NCBI RefSeq assembly: GCF_023017105.1
Contig: NZ_JALKEV010000003.1
Coordinates: 124,001 to 188,000, forward strand
Reading direction: 5' to 3'
Length of the DNA stretch: 64,000 bases
Source: Halalkalibacter sp. APA_J-10(15)
GTDB lineage: Bacteria; Bacillota; Bacilli; Bacillales; Bacillaceae_D
Shown here: positions 37,691 to 47,608 of the stretch, one piece after another
Layout: each line of letters opens with the position of its first letter
Position numbering within the stretch: the first letter of the stretch is position 1
The notes under the pieces: generated by a model
Seen by the model: the letters and a program-made list of their open reading frames with translations, nothing else
Told to the model about the DNA's origin: nothing
Database searches by the model: none
Position numbers and translations under genes: made by a program

Positions 37691-37855
37691 AGAGAAGAAA
37701 GAGGCCGAGACAGAGCGCATGTGTGTATCTGAGTATCTGAACGTTGTGAGAACATTGTGGATGAAGTATATTTCAGAAGCGGTTTATTTTCAACGCCATC
37801 TATTCTTTTCGGATTCTCATGAATTGAAACACTGTTGTCTCAGTCTCTTTTCTAC
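37691..37855. repeat. Long imperfect palindrome between sucD and dprA
   Basis: AGAAGAAAGAGGCCGAGACAG (about 37693-37713) is imperfectly inverted by GTTGTCTCAGTCTCTTTTCT (about 37834-37853), enclosing about 120 bases without an open frame. The arms resemble the GAGGCnGrGACA-type intergenic repeats common in low-GC Gram-positive genomes. It could act as the sucCD terminator (TCTCTTTTCT at the end). Confidence 0.45.
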
Positions 37856-37892
37856 TTAATCTAATGACACGCGTGATGGAAAGGAGTTTGTT

Positions 37893-38777
37893 ATGGATGA
37901 TTGGCGTAATCGATTCATTCATCTGCACAGCTGTCGAGGTATGACGTGGAAATTACTTTATTACCTATTAAAAAAAGATCCTGACTTAAAGACGATTTAT
38001 ACTTATACGATCCCTCAACTTCAAAAGGCATTTCAATTAACCGATCAACGCGCGATAGCTCTTCACCATGACCTCCATGCTTGTCCTCCTAGTGACCTCA
38101 TTCATCAATATGAAAAGCAACAAATTATCCCGATTACGATTTTAGATTCTAACTATCCTCTTTCATTAAAAACCATTCACGATCCTCCTTTTGTTCTTTA
38201 TGTAAAAGGTAGAATAGACTATTTGTTCCATTCAAAGTGTATAGCTGTTATTGGAACAAGACGGCCGAGTAACGAAGGTTCCAAAAAGGTTTATCATTTA
38301 GTAGACCCACTGATTAGAGAAGATTGGACGATTATTAGTGGTCTTGCTGAAGGTATCGATACATTGGCTCATAAAGCAGCGATTTTCTATAACGGAAAAA
38401 CCATTTCGGTGTTAGGCTCAGGCTTTCATCATATTTATCCTAAGAAGAATGAAGCTCTATATATAGAAATGTCGAAAAATAATTGTGTCATTTCTGAATA
38501 TCCTCCCCACACCTCTCCGCGTAAGTGGCATTTTCCTGCTAGGAATCGTATTATTAGTGGACTATCCCAAGGAATTATAGTTGTCGAAGCAAAAGAAAAA
38601 AGTGGCTCGTTGATTACGGCAGATCAGGCGTTAGAACAAGGTAGGGATGTTTTTGCTGTACCAGGTTCTATTTTTTCGGACACATCTAAGGGTACAAATC
38701 GACTTATCCAAGAAGGAGCAAAGTTGATCTTAAATAGTCATGATTTACTTGAAGAATTACCCCGCTTCCATGAATAA
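37893..38777 (+). CDS. dprA: DNA processing protein DprA (Smf)
   Basis: Loads RecA onto incoming single-stranded DNA during natural transformation. 294 residues: N-terminal helical part (1-75), then the Rossmann-fold DprA domain with IAVIGTRRPSNEG, SGLAEGIDTLAHKAA, SVLGSGFHHIYPKKN, SEYPPH, FPARNRIISGLSQGIIVVEA and GSLITADQALEQGRDVFAVPG. The short length and lack of a C-terminal winged helix match the Bacillus form. AAGGAG precedes the ATG. Confidence 0.95.
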   Translation: MDDWRNRFIHLHSCRGMTWKLLYYLLKKDPDLKTIYTYTIPQLQKAFQLTDQRAIALHHDLHACPPSDLIHQYEKQQIIPITILDSNYPLSLKTIHDPPFVLYVKGRIDYLFHSKCIAVIGTRRPSNEGSKKVYHLVDPLIREDWTIISGLAEGIDTLAHKAAIFYNGKTISVLGSGFHHIYPKKNEALYIEMSKNNCVISEYPPHTSPRKWHFPARNRIISGLSQGIIVVEAKEKSGSLITADQALEQGRDVFAVPGSIFSDTSKGTNRLIQEGAKLILNSHDLLEELPRFHE

Positions 38778-38845
38778 TTTTGTCAAATTATCGTTCTATT
38801 TCAACGTCATAAGAAAGAAAAATTTCTCTTTTTTTAGTAATTAGT

Positions 38846-38875
38846 TTGACAAATGAAGAAAACCTGTTCCATAAT
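38846..38875 (+). promoter_or_regulatory. Sigma-A promoter of topA
   Basis: TTGACA (38846-38851), an 18-base spacer and CATAAT (38870-38875) lie about 40 bases before topA. Confidence 0.65.
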
Positions 38876-38913
38876 AGGGAAGATTTTAATTATTCTTAGA
38901 GAGGGAGTCTTAT

Positions 38914-40986
38914 ATGGCCGATTATTTAGTAATCGTAGAATCTCCCGCAAAAGCAAAGACCATTGGGAAATATTTAGGGAAAAAATATATTGTCAAAGCA
39001 TCAATGGGACATGTTAGAGACTTACCAAAAAGTCAAATGGGAGTTAATGTTGAACAGAATTACGAACCGAGATATATTACCATCAGAGGAAAAGGACCAG
39101 TATTAAAGGAATTAAAAACAGCTGCAAAAAAAGTAAAACGAATTTATTTGGCAGCTGACCCCGATCGAGAAGGGGAAGCAATTGCTTGGCATCTTGCTCA
39201 TAGTCTGAACATGGATGAGCATTCTGAATGTCGCGTTGTCTTTAATGAAATTACAAAAAATGCGATTAAGGAAGCATTCAAGACACCACGTCAAATTAAT
39301 ATGGATTTAGTTGATGCTCAGCAAGCGAGAAGGATTCTTGATCGGTTGGTTGGCTATAATATTAGTCCATTATTATGGAAGAAAGTGAAGAAAGGATTAA
39401 GTGCAGGAAGAGTTCAGTCTGTTGCTGTCAAGATGATCATCGAGCGAGAGAAAGAAATCCAAAGCTTTAATCCAGAAGAGTATTGGAATATTCAAGCTCA
39501 ATTTTTCCTTGGGAAGGAATCATTTGATGCTAAGTTTTATGGTTTAGACGGAAAGAAGAAAGAGCTAGGAAGCGAAGAGGATGTACAGAATATTTTATCT
39601 AAGCTTAATTCCGATAGTTATAATGTGACATCTGTGAAGCGGAAGGAAAGAAAACGCAATCCAGTCAACCCATTTACAACGTCTTCCTTACAGCAAGAAG
39701 CGGCTCGGAAGTTAAATTTTAGAGCGAAGAAAACGATGATGATTGCGCAACAGTTATATGAAGGTGTTGAAATTGGTAAAGAAGGCACAGTCGGTTTGAT
39801 AACGTACATGAGAACTGATTCAACTCGTATTTCTGAAACGGCTCAACAAGAAGCGCGAACTTACATTATAACAGCCTATGGTGAAGAATATACACGTCAA
39901 GGTAAGCGTGAAGTTAAATCAGATAAGAAAGCTCAAGATGCTCACGAAGCAATACGACCTACATCAGTAGATAAAGACCCGAAAACAATCAAAAGCTACT
40001 TATCTAGAGATCAATATCGATTGTATAAGCTTATTTGGGAGCGTATGGTCGCTAGTGAGATGGCACCTGCTGTGATGGATACGATGTCAGTTGATATTGA
40101 GCAAAATGGTGTGTTATTTCGAGCTACTGGGTCAAAAATCAAATTCCCAGGCTTCATGAAAGTGTATATTGAAGGAAATGACGATGGAAAAAAAGAAGAG
40201 GATCGATTTTTGCCAAATTTAGAGGAAGGACAAACGGTTGAGAAGGATGAAATAGAACCTAGTCAACACTTTACTCAACCGCCACCTCGTTACACCGAAG
40301 CAAGGCTTGTTAAAACGATGGAAGAACTCGGAATTGGTCGTCCTTCTACATACGCACCTACACTAGATACTATACAAAGGCGTGGATACGTTGCTTTAGA
40401 AGATAAACGCTTTGTTCCAACAGAACTCGGAGAAATTGTATTGGAGTTAATAGTTGAATTTTTCCCAGAGATATTGGATGTGGAGTTTACTGCTAAAATG
40501 GAAGGTAACTTAGATTCCATTGAAGAAGGTGCCAATGAATGGGTGAACATTATTGATGACTTCTACCGTTCCTTTGAAAAACGTTTATCTGTTGCGGAAG
40601 AGGAAATGAAGGAAGTTGAAATTCGTGATGAGCCAGCCGGAGAAGATTGTGAAAAGTGCGGGCATGAAATGGTTTATAAAATGGGTCGTTATGGAAAATT
40701 CATGGCATGTTCGAATTTTCCGGATTGTCGTAACACGAAAGCGATTGTCAAAGACATTGGTGTAAAATGTCCGACCTGTAAGGAAGGTAATATCGTTGAG
40801 CGTCGAAGTAAAAAACGCCGAATTTTCTATGGATGTGACCGATACCCAGAATGCGAATTCATTTCATGGGATAAGCCAATCGCGAGGCCCTGTCCGAAAT
40901 GTAGCAGTATGCTTGTTGAGAAGAAATCAAAAAAAGGTGTCCATGTAGAATGCTCGTCGTGTGATTACCGTGAAGAAACGAATTAG
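38914..40986 (+). CDS. topA: DNA topoisomerase I
   Basis: Type IA topoisomerase that relaxes negative supercoils. 690 residues. TOPRIM domain with [15 protein letters not shown] and the [13 protein letters not shown] acidic cluster; active-site tyrosine is Tyr298 in [18 protein letters not shown] follows. Three C-terminal C4 zinc fingers are visible (CEKC...CSNFPDC, CPTC...CDRYPEC, CPKC...CSSC). GAGAGGGAG precedes the ATG. Confidence 0.97.
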   Translation: MADYLVIVESPAKAKTIGKYLGKKYIVKASMGHVRDLPKSQMGVNVEQNYEPRYITIRGKGPVLKELKTAAKKVKRIYLAADPDREGEAIAWHLAHSLNMDEHSECRVVFNEITKNAIKEAFKTPRQINMDLVDAQQARRILDRLVGYNISPLLWKKVKKGLSAGRVQSVAVKMIIEREKEIQSFNPEEYWNIQAQFFLGKESFDAKFYGLDGKKKELGSEEDVQNILSKLNSDSYNVTSVKRKERKRNPVNPFTTSSLQQEAARKLNFRAKKTMMIAQQLYEGVEIGKEGTVGLITYMRTDSTRISETAQQEARTYIITAYGEEYTRQGKREVKSDKKAQDAHEAIRPTSVDKDPKTIKSYLSRDQYRLYKLIWERMVASEMAPAVMDTMSVDIEQNGVLFRATGSKIKFPGFMKVYIEGNDDGKKEEDRFLPNLEEGQTVEKDEIEPSQHFTQPPPRYTEARLVKTMEELGIGRPSTYAPTLDTIQRRGYVALEDKRFVPTELGEIVLELIVEFFPEILDVEFTAKMEGNLDSIEEGANEWVNIIDDFYRSFEKRLSVAEEEMKEVEIRDEPAGEDCEKCGHEMVYKMGRYGKFMACSNFPDCRNTKAIVKDIGVKCPTCKEGNIVERRSKKRRIFYGCDRYPECEFISWDKPIARPCPKCSSMLVEKKSKKGVHVECSSCDYREETN

Positions 40987-41004
40987 TTTAAATAAAGCAT
41001 GAGA

Positions 41005-41047
41005 AAGGGGCTAAGACAAGATTGGTATTCTTGTTGCTTGGCCCCTT
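41005..41047 (+). terminator. Terminator after topA
   Basis: AAGGGGC (41005-41011) pairs with GCCCCTT (41041-41047), extended by imperfect TAAGACAAG with CTTGTTGCTT. No strong T tract follows. The right arm overlaps the -35 of the candidate trmFO promoter. Confidence 0.6.
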
Positions 41048-41061
41048 GAACATGTTATAAT
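41034..41061 (+). promoter_or_regulatory. Candidate promoter of trmFO
   Basis: TTGCTT (41034-41039), a 16-base spacer and a perfect TATAAT (41056-41061), 39 bases before the start codon; the -35 lies in the topA terminator stem. Confidence 0.55.
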
Positions 41062-41100
41062 GACAGCATTAGATTGTTTAGTCATATTGGAGGAACGAAG

Positions 41101-42408
41101 ATGTCACAACCGTACGTAAATGTTATTGGGGCAGGTCTTGCAGGAAGTGAAGCGACATGGCAGCTAGCAAAGAGAGGAATTCAGGTTCATTTGTATGAAA
41201 TGCGACCTGTTAAACAAACACCAGCTCACCATACAGATAAATTTGCTGAATTAGTATGTAGTAATTCATTAAGAGGGAATGCTTTAACAAATGCAGTAGG
41301 TGTTCTTAAGGAGGAAATGAGAGCTCTTGATTCTGTCATAATACAATCTGCTGATCGTGCTTCAGTTCCTGCTGGTGGTGCTTTGGCAGTTGATCGGCAC
41401 GAATTTGCTAGTTTGGTCACGTCAAATGTTAAAAACCATCCATTCGTTACCGTGTTTAACGAAGAAATAACGGAGCTTCCAGAAGGTCCAACGATTGTTG
41501 CAACTGGCCCGCTAACTTCAGAATCATTATCAAAGCAACTTCGCAACTTAACTGGCGAAGAGTATTTATATTTTTATGATGCAGCGGCTCCTATAATCGA
41601 AACAGAATCGATTAATATGGATAAGGTATATTTAAAATCAAGGTATGATAAAGGCGAAGCAGCTTACTTAAATTGTCCAATGACTGAGGAAGAATTTGAT
41701 CGCTTTTATGAAGCATTAATTACCGCCGAAACGGTTCCGCTTAAGGAATTTGAAAAAGAAATATTCTTTGAAGGCTGTATGCCAATTGAAGTGATGGCAA
41801 AGCGTGGTCGGAAAACGATGCTATTTGGACCGATGAAACCAGTAGGACTAGAGGATCCAAAAACGGGGAAACGACCATTTGCAGTTGTTCAGCTAAGGCA
41901 AGATAACACATCTGGAACGTTATATAACATTGTTGGATTTCAAACACATTTAAAGTGGGGGCCACAAAAAGAAGTGATTCGCCTTATCCCTGGGTTAGAG
42001 GAAGCAGAAATTGTTCGTTACGGAGTGATGCATCGAAATACGTTTATTAACTCGCCAAATTTATTAAAGCCAACATATCAGTATAAGCATAAAGAAGAAC
42101 TGTTTTTTGCTGGACAAATTACAGGTGTTGAAGGATATGTGGAATCTGCTGCAGCTGGGCTTATTGCAGGCATTAATGCAGCTAAGTTAGTAAAAGGGGA
42201 AGAGTTAGTTACCTTCCCTGAATGGACAGTGATTGGAAGTATGGCACAATATATTACAACGGCTAGTCCGAAGAATTTCCAACCGATTAATGCTAATTTC
42301 GGCTTGTTACCTCCACTGGAAACGAGAATTAAAAATAAGAAAGAAAGATATGAACAATTAGCTGAAAGAGCATTAGATACAATTCAGAATTTTGTGAAAA
42401 AAGTGTAA
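41101..42408 (+). CDS. trmFO: Methylenetetrahydrofolate-tRNA (uracil-54-C5)-methyltransferase
   Basis: Folate- and FAD-dependent enzyme forming ribothymidine 54 in tRNA (formerly Gid). 435 residues: FAD motif [13 protein letters not shown], then [29 protein letters not shown] with the catalytic cysteine, and the C-terminal [22 protein letters not shown] 41101 has GGAGGAACG upstream; an in-frame start at 41074 lies inside the promoter region. Order topA-trmFO-xerC matches Bacillus. Confidence 0.97.
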   Translation: MSQPYVNVIGAGLAGSEATWQLAKRGIQVHLYEMRPVKQTPAHHTDKFAELVCSNSLRGNALTNAVGVLKEEMRALDSVIIQSADRASVPAGGALAVDRHEFASLVTSNVKNHPFVTVFNEEITELPEGPTIVATGPLTSESLSKQLRNLTGEEYLYFYDAAAPIIETESINMDKVYLKSRYDKGEAAYLNCPMTEEEFDRFYEALITAETVPLKEFEKEIFFEGCMPIEVMAKRGRKTMLFGPMKPVGLEDPKTGKRPFAVVQLRQDNTSGTLYNIVGFQTHLKWGPQKEVIRLIPGLEEAEIVRYGVMHRNTFINSPNLLKPTYQYKHKEELFFAGQITGVEGYVESAAAGLIAGINAAKLVKGEELVTFPEWTVIGSMAQYITTASPKNFQPINANFGLLPPLETRIKNKKERYEQLAERALDTIQNFVKKV

Positions 42409-42422
42409 ATAAGATTGTCAGG

Positions 42423-42456
42423 GCTACTAAATCATGATAAAATTTAGTAGCTTTTT
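42423..42456 (+). terminator. Terminator after trmFO
   Basis: GCTACTAAAT (42423-42432) pairs perfectly with ATTTAGTAGC (42442-42451), followed by TTTTT. Confidence 0.85.
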
Positions 42457-42566
42457 ACTTGAAGTGGTGATTTTAACCAATGAGCAATATCGACTAGATT
42501 AAAATGATTTTCGATATTTGTTGTTAAATGGAAATGCAGTTAATGATGAAGGTGAAGGAGTGTCCT

Positions 42567-43469
42567 ATGCTGCAAAAGTCGAATTGGATACAATTATTTA
42601 TTCAGTACCTTCAAATGGAAAAAAATTGTTCAATCCATACGGTGCGAAATTATGAAGGTGATTTACTCCATTTTGCTCATTTTATTGAGCAGTTAGGTGT
42701 AGTCTGCTATACAGATGTTCTTTCGGATCATGTAAAAAAGTATTTAACAGAGCTGTTTGAAAAAAAATATGCAAGAAAAACGGTATCAAGAAAAATTTCA
42801 ACCTTAAGAAGCTTTTACTCGTTTCATCAACGAGAGGAAAGGGTAAAGGATAATGTTTTTACGTTTATCCATTTACCTAAATCCGAACATAAATTACCAA
42901 ATTTCTTGTACGAGGAAGAAATGAACCATTTATTTGAAGGGCTTTCAGGTCATCGGCCAATTGACCAACGTGACCGAGCACTTTTAGAATTATTATATGC
43001 GACGGGAATGCGTGTAAGTGAGTGTAGTCAGTTGCTCATAGAACATGTTGACTTTTCAATTGGAACGGTTTACCTCATGGGGAAAGGTCAAAAAGAACGC
43101 TATGTCCCTATAGGCTCTTACGCTTTAGACTCTATCTATACATATATTCACAATGGTAGGGTGCAATTAGCGGAAAAGGCGAAAGATTCGAATCAGTCTC
43201 TTTTTTTGAACTACCGTGGTGGGCGATTATCTGAACGAAGTATTCGAACGATTATACAAAAGAGAATGGATCAAACTGCATTACAGAAAAAGTTACGCCC
43301 CCATGATATCCGCCATTCCTTTGCTACACACCTATTAAATAATGGAGCTGATTTAAGGGTAGTACAGGAATTATTAGGTCATGAGCATTTATCGACAACC
43401 CAAATTTATACCCATGTAACGAAGGAACGGTTACGCGACGTGTATAAACAGCATCATCCAAGGGCATAA
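42567..43469 (+). CDS. xerC: Tyrosine recombinase XerC (CodV)
   Basis: Resolves chromosome dimers at dif together with XerD. 300 residues. N-terminal SAM-like core-binding domain (about 1-90); catalytic set Arg149 (GMRVSE), Lys near 173 (GKGQKERY), His246 and Arg249 (HDIRHSFATHLL), His272 (LLGHEHLSTT) and Tyr281. ATG 42567 has GAAGGAG upstream; a longer frame starts at 42528 without an SD. Its place before hslV-hslU-codY marks it as the housekeeping enzyme, not a phage integrase. Confidence 0.94.
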   Translation: MLQKSNWIQLFIQYLQMEKNCSIHTVRNYEGDLLHFAHFIEQLGVVCYTDVLSDHVKKYLTELFEKKYARKTVSRKISTLRSFYSFHQREERVKDNVFTFIHLPKSEHKLPNFLYEEEMNHLFEGLSGHRPIDQRDRALLELLYATGMRVSECSQLLIEHVDFSIGTVYLMGKGQKERYVPIGSYALDSIYTYIHNGRVQLAEKAKDSNQSLFLNYRGGRLSERSIRTIIQKRMDQTALQKKLRPHDIRHSFATHLLNNGADLRVVQELLGHEHLSTTQIYTHVTKERLRDVYKQHHPRA

Positions 43470-43493
43470 ACGAATAAAGAAGGAGGAGAAGAA

Positions 43494-44036
43494 ATGAGCG
43501 ACTTTCATGCTACAACGATTTTTGCTATTCATCATAATGGAAAATGTGCAATGGCTGGTGACGGACAAGTAACGTTTGGAAATGCTGTTGTGATGAAACA
43601 TACAGCAAAAAAAGTCAGAAAATTATTTCAAGGGAAGGTTATTGCCGGTTTTGCCGGTTCAGTTGCTGACGCTTTCACACTATTTGAAAAATTTGAAGGG
43701 AAGCTTGAAGAATATCATGGAAATCTTCAAAGAGCAGCTGTTGAGTTAGCGAAAGAATGGCGAAATGATAAGGTGCTTCGTAGACTTGAAGCTATGCTAA
43801 TCGTTATGAATAAAGAAAGCCTATTGCTCGTTTCAGGGACAGGTGAGGTCATTGAGCCTGATGATGGGATCATTGCGATCGGTTCTGGTGGAAATTATGC
43901 TTTATCCGCTGGACGTGCATTAAAAAATCATGCTCCCGAACTAACTGCCTCTGATATCGCAAGGGCATCATTGGAGACTGCTGGAGAAATTTGTGTGTAT
44001 ACAAACTTACATATTACGGTAGAAGAATTACATTAA
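43494..44036 (+). CDS. hslV: ATP-dependent protease peptidase subunit HslV (ClpQ)
   Basis: Proteasome-like peptidase that forms a double ring capped by HslU. 180 residues, beginning [11 protein letters not shown]: the nucleophile after Met removal is serine instead of the threonine seen in Escherichia coli, as known for Bacillus Clp[19 protein letters not shown] and the C-terminal [11 protein letters not shown] are conserved. GGAGGAGAAG precedes the ATG. Confidence 0.96.
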   Translation: MSDFHATTIFAIHHNGKCAMAGDGQVTFGNAVVMKHTAKKVRKLFQGKVIAGFAGSVADAFTLFEKFEGKLEEYHGNLQRAAVELAKEWRNDKVLRRLEAMLIVMNKESLLLVSGTGEVIEPDDGIIAIGSGGNYALSAGRALKNHAPELTASDIARASLETAGEICVYTNLHITVEELH

Positions 44037-44055
44037 AACGATAGGAGTGAACAAA

Positions 44056-45444
44056 TTGGAAGCTAATTTAACTCCACGACAAATTGTAGATCGGTTAAAT
44101 GAATTTATTGTTGGTCAAGAACAAGCGAAGAAATCGGTTGCTATCGCTTTAAGAAACCGTTATCGCCGTAGTTTACTTGATGAGAAATTAAAAGACGAAG
44201 TTACACCTAAAAATATATTAATGATTGGCCCGACAGGTGTTGGTAAAACCGAAATTGCAAGAAGACTTGCAAAGTTAGTAGGTGCTCCATTTGTGAAAGT
44301 GGAAGCAACGAAATTCACAGAGGTAGGTTATGTAGGCCGTGACGTTGAATCCATGGTACGAGACTTGGTCGAGACGAGTGTTCGAATTGTAAAGAAGGAA
44401 AAGGTTGAAAAGGTCCGTTCACAAGCAGAAAAAATGGCCAATGATCGAATTGTCGAATTACTCGTACCAACAGGGAAAAAATCATCTTCTTATAAAAACC
44501 CTTTTGAAATGATTTTCGGACAGCAGAATGAAGAAAATGAAAGTGAGCCTCAAGAAGTAGATTCACTAAATGAGACAAAACGCAAAATGGCTCACAAGCT
44601 TGCATTAGGTGAATTAGAAGATCATATGGTTACAATTGAAGTCGATGAACAATCACAGAATTTTATGGATATGTTTCAAGGGGCTGGTATGGAGCAGATG
44701 GGAATGAATATGCAGGAGATGCTTGGAGGAATGCTACCTAAAAAGCGTAAGAAGCGTCGTCTTCCCATTTCGGATGCTCGGAAAGTTCTTGTTGACGAAG
44801 AAGCCCAAAAGCTAATTGATCCCGATGAGGTAAATCAAGAAGCGATTACAAAAGCTGAGCAGTTAGGGATTATTTTTATTGATGAAATTGATAAAGTTGC
44901 AAGTAAGGGGCAGCAGTCAGCTGATGTTTCGCGAGAAGGGGTTCAACGAGACATTTTACCGATCGTAGAGGGCTCAACGATTATGACAAAATATGGAGCG
45001 ATTAAAACGGATCATATTCTTTTTATTGGTGCAGGTGCTTTTCATATTGCAAAGCCATCTGACTTAATACCTGAACTTCAAGGTAGATTCCCTATTCGTG
45101 TCGAATTGTCTAATTTAACAGTCGATGATTTTGTCCGCATCTTAATCGAGCCTAATAACGCCTTATTAAAACAATATAGTGCACTTCTAGAAACGGAAGG
45201 TATAAGAGTAGTCTTTTCAGACGATGCTGTTCATAAGATTGCGACAATTGCGACGGAAGTCAATCAGGATACTGAAAATATTGGTGCCAGAAGGCTACAT
45301 ACATTACTTGAGCGTTTGTTAGAGGATCTTTCCTTTGAGGCGCCAGATATCAATTTAGAGGAAATTGCTATTACTCCAGAGTACGTGGAAGAGAAACTTG
45401 CAACTATTGCAAAGAATCGTGATTTAAGTCGATTTATTTTATAA
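44056..45444 (+). CDS. hslU: ATP-dependent protease ATPase subunit HslU (ClpY)
   Basis: AAA+ unfoldase feeding substrates to HslV. 462 residues from TTG 44056, with GGAG eight bases upstream and the family start [20 protein letters not shown]; an in-frame GTG at 44047 overlaps the SD. Walker [10 protein letters not shown] near 58; pore motif in [14 protein letters not shown]; variable I domain (about 110-240) with a Met-rich [17 protein letters not shown] segment; Walker [10 protein letters not shown] near 274; GARRLHT arginine finger; C-terminal DLSRFIL tail that inserts into HslV. Confidence 0.95.
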   Translation: MEANLTPRQIVDRLNEFIVGQEQAKKSVAIALRNRYRRSLLDEKLKDEVTPKNILMIGPTGVGKTEIARRLAKLVGAPFVKVEATKFTEVGYVGRDVESMVRDLVETSVRIVKKEKVEKVRSQAEKMANDRIVELLVPTGKKSSSYKNPFEMIFGQQNEENESEPQEVDSLNETKRKMAHKLALGELEDHMVTIEVDEQSQNFMDMFQGAGMEQMGMNMQEMLGGMLPKKRKKRRLPISDARKVLVDEEAQKLIDPDEVNQEAITKAEQLGIIFIDEIDKVASKGQQSADVSREGVQRDILPIVEGSTIMTKYGAIKTDHILFIGAGAFHIAKPSDLIPELQGRFPIRVELSNLTVDDFVRILIEPNNALLKQYSALLETEGIRVVFSDDAVHKIATIATEVNQDTENIGARRLHTLLERLLEDLSFEAPDINLEEIAITPEYVEEKLATIAKNRDLSRFIL

Positions 45445-45523
45445 CTAAGAAAGTATTTAAATGGATAGAGACTGAATATGAAAAGAAAGCATATTGGTCA
45501 CGTAGATAAGAGGAGGCAATAAA

Positions 45524-46303
45524 ATGAATCTATTATCAAGAACACGAAAAATTAATGAGATGCTACAAAAGACAGTTGGTCAGCATGTTAACTTTAATGA
45601 CATGGCCGAGACGTTATGTGAAACGATCGCTGCTAACATATTTGTCGTTAGTCGAAGAGGAAAACTGCTAGGGTATGCGATAAAACAAGAAATTGAAAAT
45701 GAACGAATGAAGAAAATGTTAGAAGAAAGGCGTTTTCCTGAAGAGTATACAGAAGGTTTATTTAAAATTGATCATACGTCTGCTAATATCGGAATTGACA
45801 GCGAATTTACAGCTTTTCCGGTTGAAAATAAAGATTTGTTTAAAAATGGACTAACGACAATTGTACCCATACAAGGAGGAGGTCAACGACTAGGTACATT
45901 AATCCTCTCAAGGTTAAATGACACGTTTAATGATGATGATTTAGTATTAGCGGAATATGGTGCAACCGTAGTTGGGATGGAAATCCTTCACGAGAAAACA
46001 CAGGAAATTGAAGAAGAAGCTCGTAGCAAAGCAGTTGTTCAAATGGCCATTAGTTCCTTATCCTATAGTGAGCTTGAAGCTGTTGACCATATCTTTCACG
46101 AGTTAGATGGGCGAGAAGGCTTGCTTGTCGCAAGTAAGATTGCTGATCGTGTAGGAATTACGAGATCAGTTATTGTTAACGCATTAAGAAAGCTCGAAAG
46201 TGCTGGAGTGATTGAATCGCGTTCTTTAGGAATGAAAGGAACGTACATTAAAGTATTAAATGATAAATTTCTCATTGAATTAGAGAGAGTAAATAGTAAG
46301 TAA
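45524..46303 (+). CDS. codY: GTP- and branched-chain-amino-acid-sensing global repressor CodY
   Basis: Represses nitrogen, amino acid, competence and motility genes in rich conditions. 259 residues, almost invariant: [15 protein letters not shown] start, GAF domain for isoleucine, valine and leucine (about 1-155), linker helix, and winged helix-turn-helix [26 protein letters not shown] near 203-228 with [18 protein letters not shown] precedes the ATG. In B. subtilis CodY represses the fla/che operon, which starts just downstream here. Confidence 0.98.
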   Translation: MNLLSRTRKINEMLQKTVGQHVNFNDMAETLCETIAANIFVVSRRGKLLGYAIKQEIENERMKKMLEERRFPEEYTEGLFKIDHTSANIGIDSEFTAFPVENKDLFKNGLTTIVPIQGGGQRLGTLILSRLNDTFNDDDLVLAEYGATVVGMEILHEKTQEIEEEARSKAVVQMAISSLSYSELEAVDHIFHELDGREGLLVASKIADRVGITRSVIVNALRKLESAGVIESRSLGMKGTYIKVLNDKFLIELERVNSK

Positions 46304-46309
46304 ATAGAA

Positions 46310-46343
46310 AACCAACAGGTTGTAATAAATCTGTTGGTTTTTT
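46310..46343 (+). terminator. Terminator after codY
   Basis: AACCAACAG (46310-46318) pairs perfectly with CTGTTGGTT (46331-46339), followed by TTTT. It ends the xerC-hslVU-codY unit before the flagellar operon. Confidence 0.9.
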
Positions 46344-46519
46344 ATTATGCTGAGAATATTTGTATTAAATATACAAAAAACAGGGGAAAAAGTAAGTTTA
46401 AAATAACAAAAAAATGATAGGTAATTATTTCTATTTCACCATCGAGCTTAGAATAGAGTTTAAATGTAAATCAACTTATGATCCATTCTAACGTTCTACA
46501 ATGGGTCCTTCGAATGGAA

Positions 46520-46549
46520 AATCGACATATTTTTAAAAAATTGTCGATT
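46520..46549. promoter_or_regulatory. Perfect inverted repeat in the fla/che upstream region
   Basis: AATCGACA (46520-46527) and TGTCGATT (46542-46549) are exact inversions separated by 14 A/T bases. It lies about 120 bases before the candidate -10 box. It could be an operator or an mRNA hairpin if a promoter lies further upstream. The 390-base AT-rich stretch 46344-46732 has no convincing gene. Confidence 0.4.
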
Positions 46550-46637
46550 AAAATACGTAAATCATGTACAATTAAGACCAATGAACTATATATATATGAT
46601 TCTTTCGTAGTAAAAAAGCTTTTTGTGAAATATGGGT

Positions 46638-46666
46638 TAGACTTTTCGTTCTATATTTATTACAAT
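46638..46666 (+). promoter_or_regulatory. Candidate sigma-A promoter of the fla/che operon
   Basis: TAGACT (46638-46643), a 17-base spacer and TACAAT (46661-46666), 66 bases before flgB. I searched the region by eye for a sigma-D site (TAAA-N15-GCCGATAA) and saw none. Confidence 0.45.
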
Positions 46667-46678
46667 TTTCATAGAACG
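46664..46678 (+). promoter_or_regulatory. codY box: CodY-box-like sequence over the fla/che promoter
   Basis: AATTTTCATAGAACG matches 11 of 15 positions of the CodY consensus AATTTTCWGAAAATT, with an intact left half. It overlaps the -10 box and predicted transcription start. CodY repression of fla/che is known in B. subtilis; binding here is inference. Confidence 0.4.
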
Positions 46679-46732
46679 TGTAGAAAAATGTATAAAAACG
46701 AACGCATAATTTGACAAAAGGGGTGTGCCTGC

Positions 46733-47134
46733 ATGAATCTCTTCGGAAGTTCTTCCTTTAGAGCGCTCGAAACAGGGTTAAATGGTGCGCAAGTTCGACA
46801 AAATGCTATCTCTCAAAATATTGCTAATGTCGACACGGCCAATTATAAAGCGAAGCAAGTGGAATTTAAGCATTTGTTAAATGAAGCTGTAAATCAAACT
46901 GGATTGAGAGCAAACAGAACACATGAACAACATTATGAATTTAAATCGGCGCGAAACACCGGTCCAATCGTGACGGAAAATAGACAAACCGAATTTAATC
47001 ATAATGGCAATAATGTAGATGTCGACCGTGAAATGTCTGAATTAGCTAAAAATCAAATCTATTACAATGCTTTAATTGATCGATTGAATGGAAGTTTCCA
47101 AAGCCTTGAGTCTGTCATTAGAGGAGGCCGTTAA
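46733..47134 (+). CDS. flgB: Flagellar proximal rod protein FlgB
   Basis: Rod subunit of the flagellar basal body, exported by the flagellar type III system. 133 residues; N-terminal rod-family motif QNAISQNIANVDTANYKAK and a C-terminal helix (MSELAKNQIYYNALIDRLN). AAAAGGGGTG precedes the ATG. First gene of the operon, two bases before flgC. Confidence 0.96.
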   Translation: MNLFGSSSFRALETGLNGAQVRQNAISQNIANVDTANYKAKQVEFKHLLNEAVNQTGLRANRTHEQHYEFKSARNTGPIVTENRQTEFNHNGNNVDVDREMSELAKNQIYYNALIDRLNGSFQSLESVIRGGR

Positions 47135-47136
47135 CA

Positions 47137-47595
47137 ATGACCATATTTCATGGGTTTAATACTAGTGCATCAGCTCTAACGGCGAAGCGATTACGTATGG
47201 ATGTCGTTTCAGCTAATATAGCTAATGCCGATTCGACAAGAGCAAATATGGTAGATGGTCAATGGGAACCTTATCGTCGGAAAATGGTTGTTACATCACC
47301 AAATGAACCTTCATCTTTTTCTAATCAATTGAAAAGAGCGATGGGAAAGACAGAGTCGACTGTTGGTCATGGAGTAAAAGTAGACCGAATCATTGATGAT
47401 CAGACACCTTTTAAGCAAGTGTATAATCCAGATCACCCAGATGCGAATGAGGAAGGATATGTACAAATGCCTAATGTCGATCCACTACGTGAAATGGTTG
47501 ATTTAATGTCGACAACAAGATCGTATGAAGCAAATGTAACGGCATTAAACGGAACAAAGAACATGCTTTTAAAAGCGCTTGAGATAGGTCGATAA
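47137..47595 (+). CDS. flgC: Flagellar proximal rod protein FlgC
   Basis: Second rod subunit. 152 residues with the rod and hook signature RMDVVSANIANADSTR at the N-terminus and the conserved C-terminal MVDLMSTTRSYEANVTALN. GAGGAGGCCG at the flgB end serves as its SD. Confidence 0.96.
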   Translation: MTIFHGFNTSASALTAKRLRMDVVSANIANADSTRANMVDGQWEPYRRKMVVTSPNEPSSFSNQLKRAMGKTESTVGHGVKVDRIIDDQTPFKQVYNPDHPDANEEGYVQMPNVDPLREMVDLMSTTRSYEANVTALNGTKNMLLKALEIGR

Positions 47596-47608
47596 GGAGT
47601 GAGTAACA

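Noticed and set aside
42567-43469. Tyrosine recombinase as sign of an integrated element
   Set aside because: Sequence and position (trmFO-xerC-hslVU-codY) identify the housekeeping dimer-resolution enzyme; no attachment repeats or phage genes around it.
46478-46714. 78-codon frame upstream of flgB
   Set aside because: No SD, extreme AT bias with many Ile, Lys and Tyr codons, and it covers the candidate promoter and CodY-like box.
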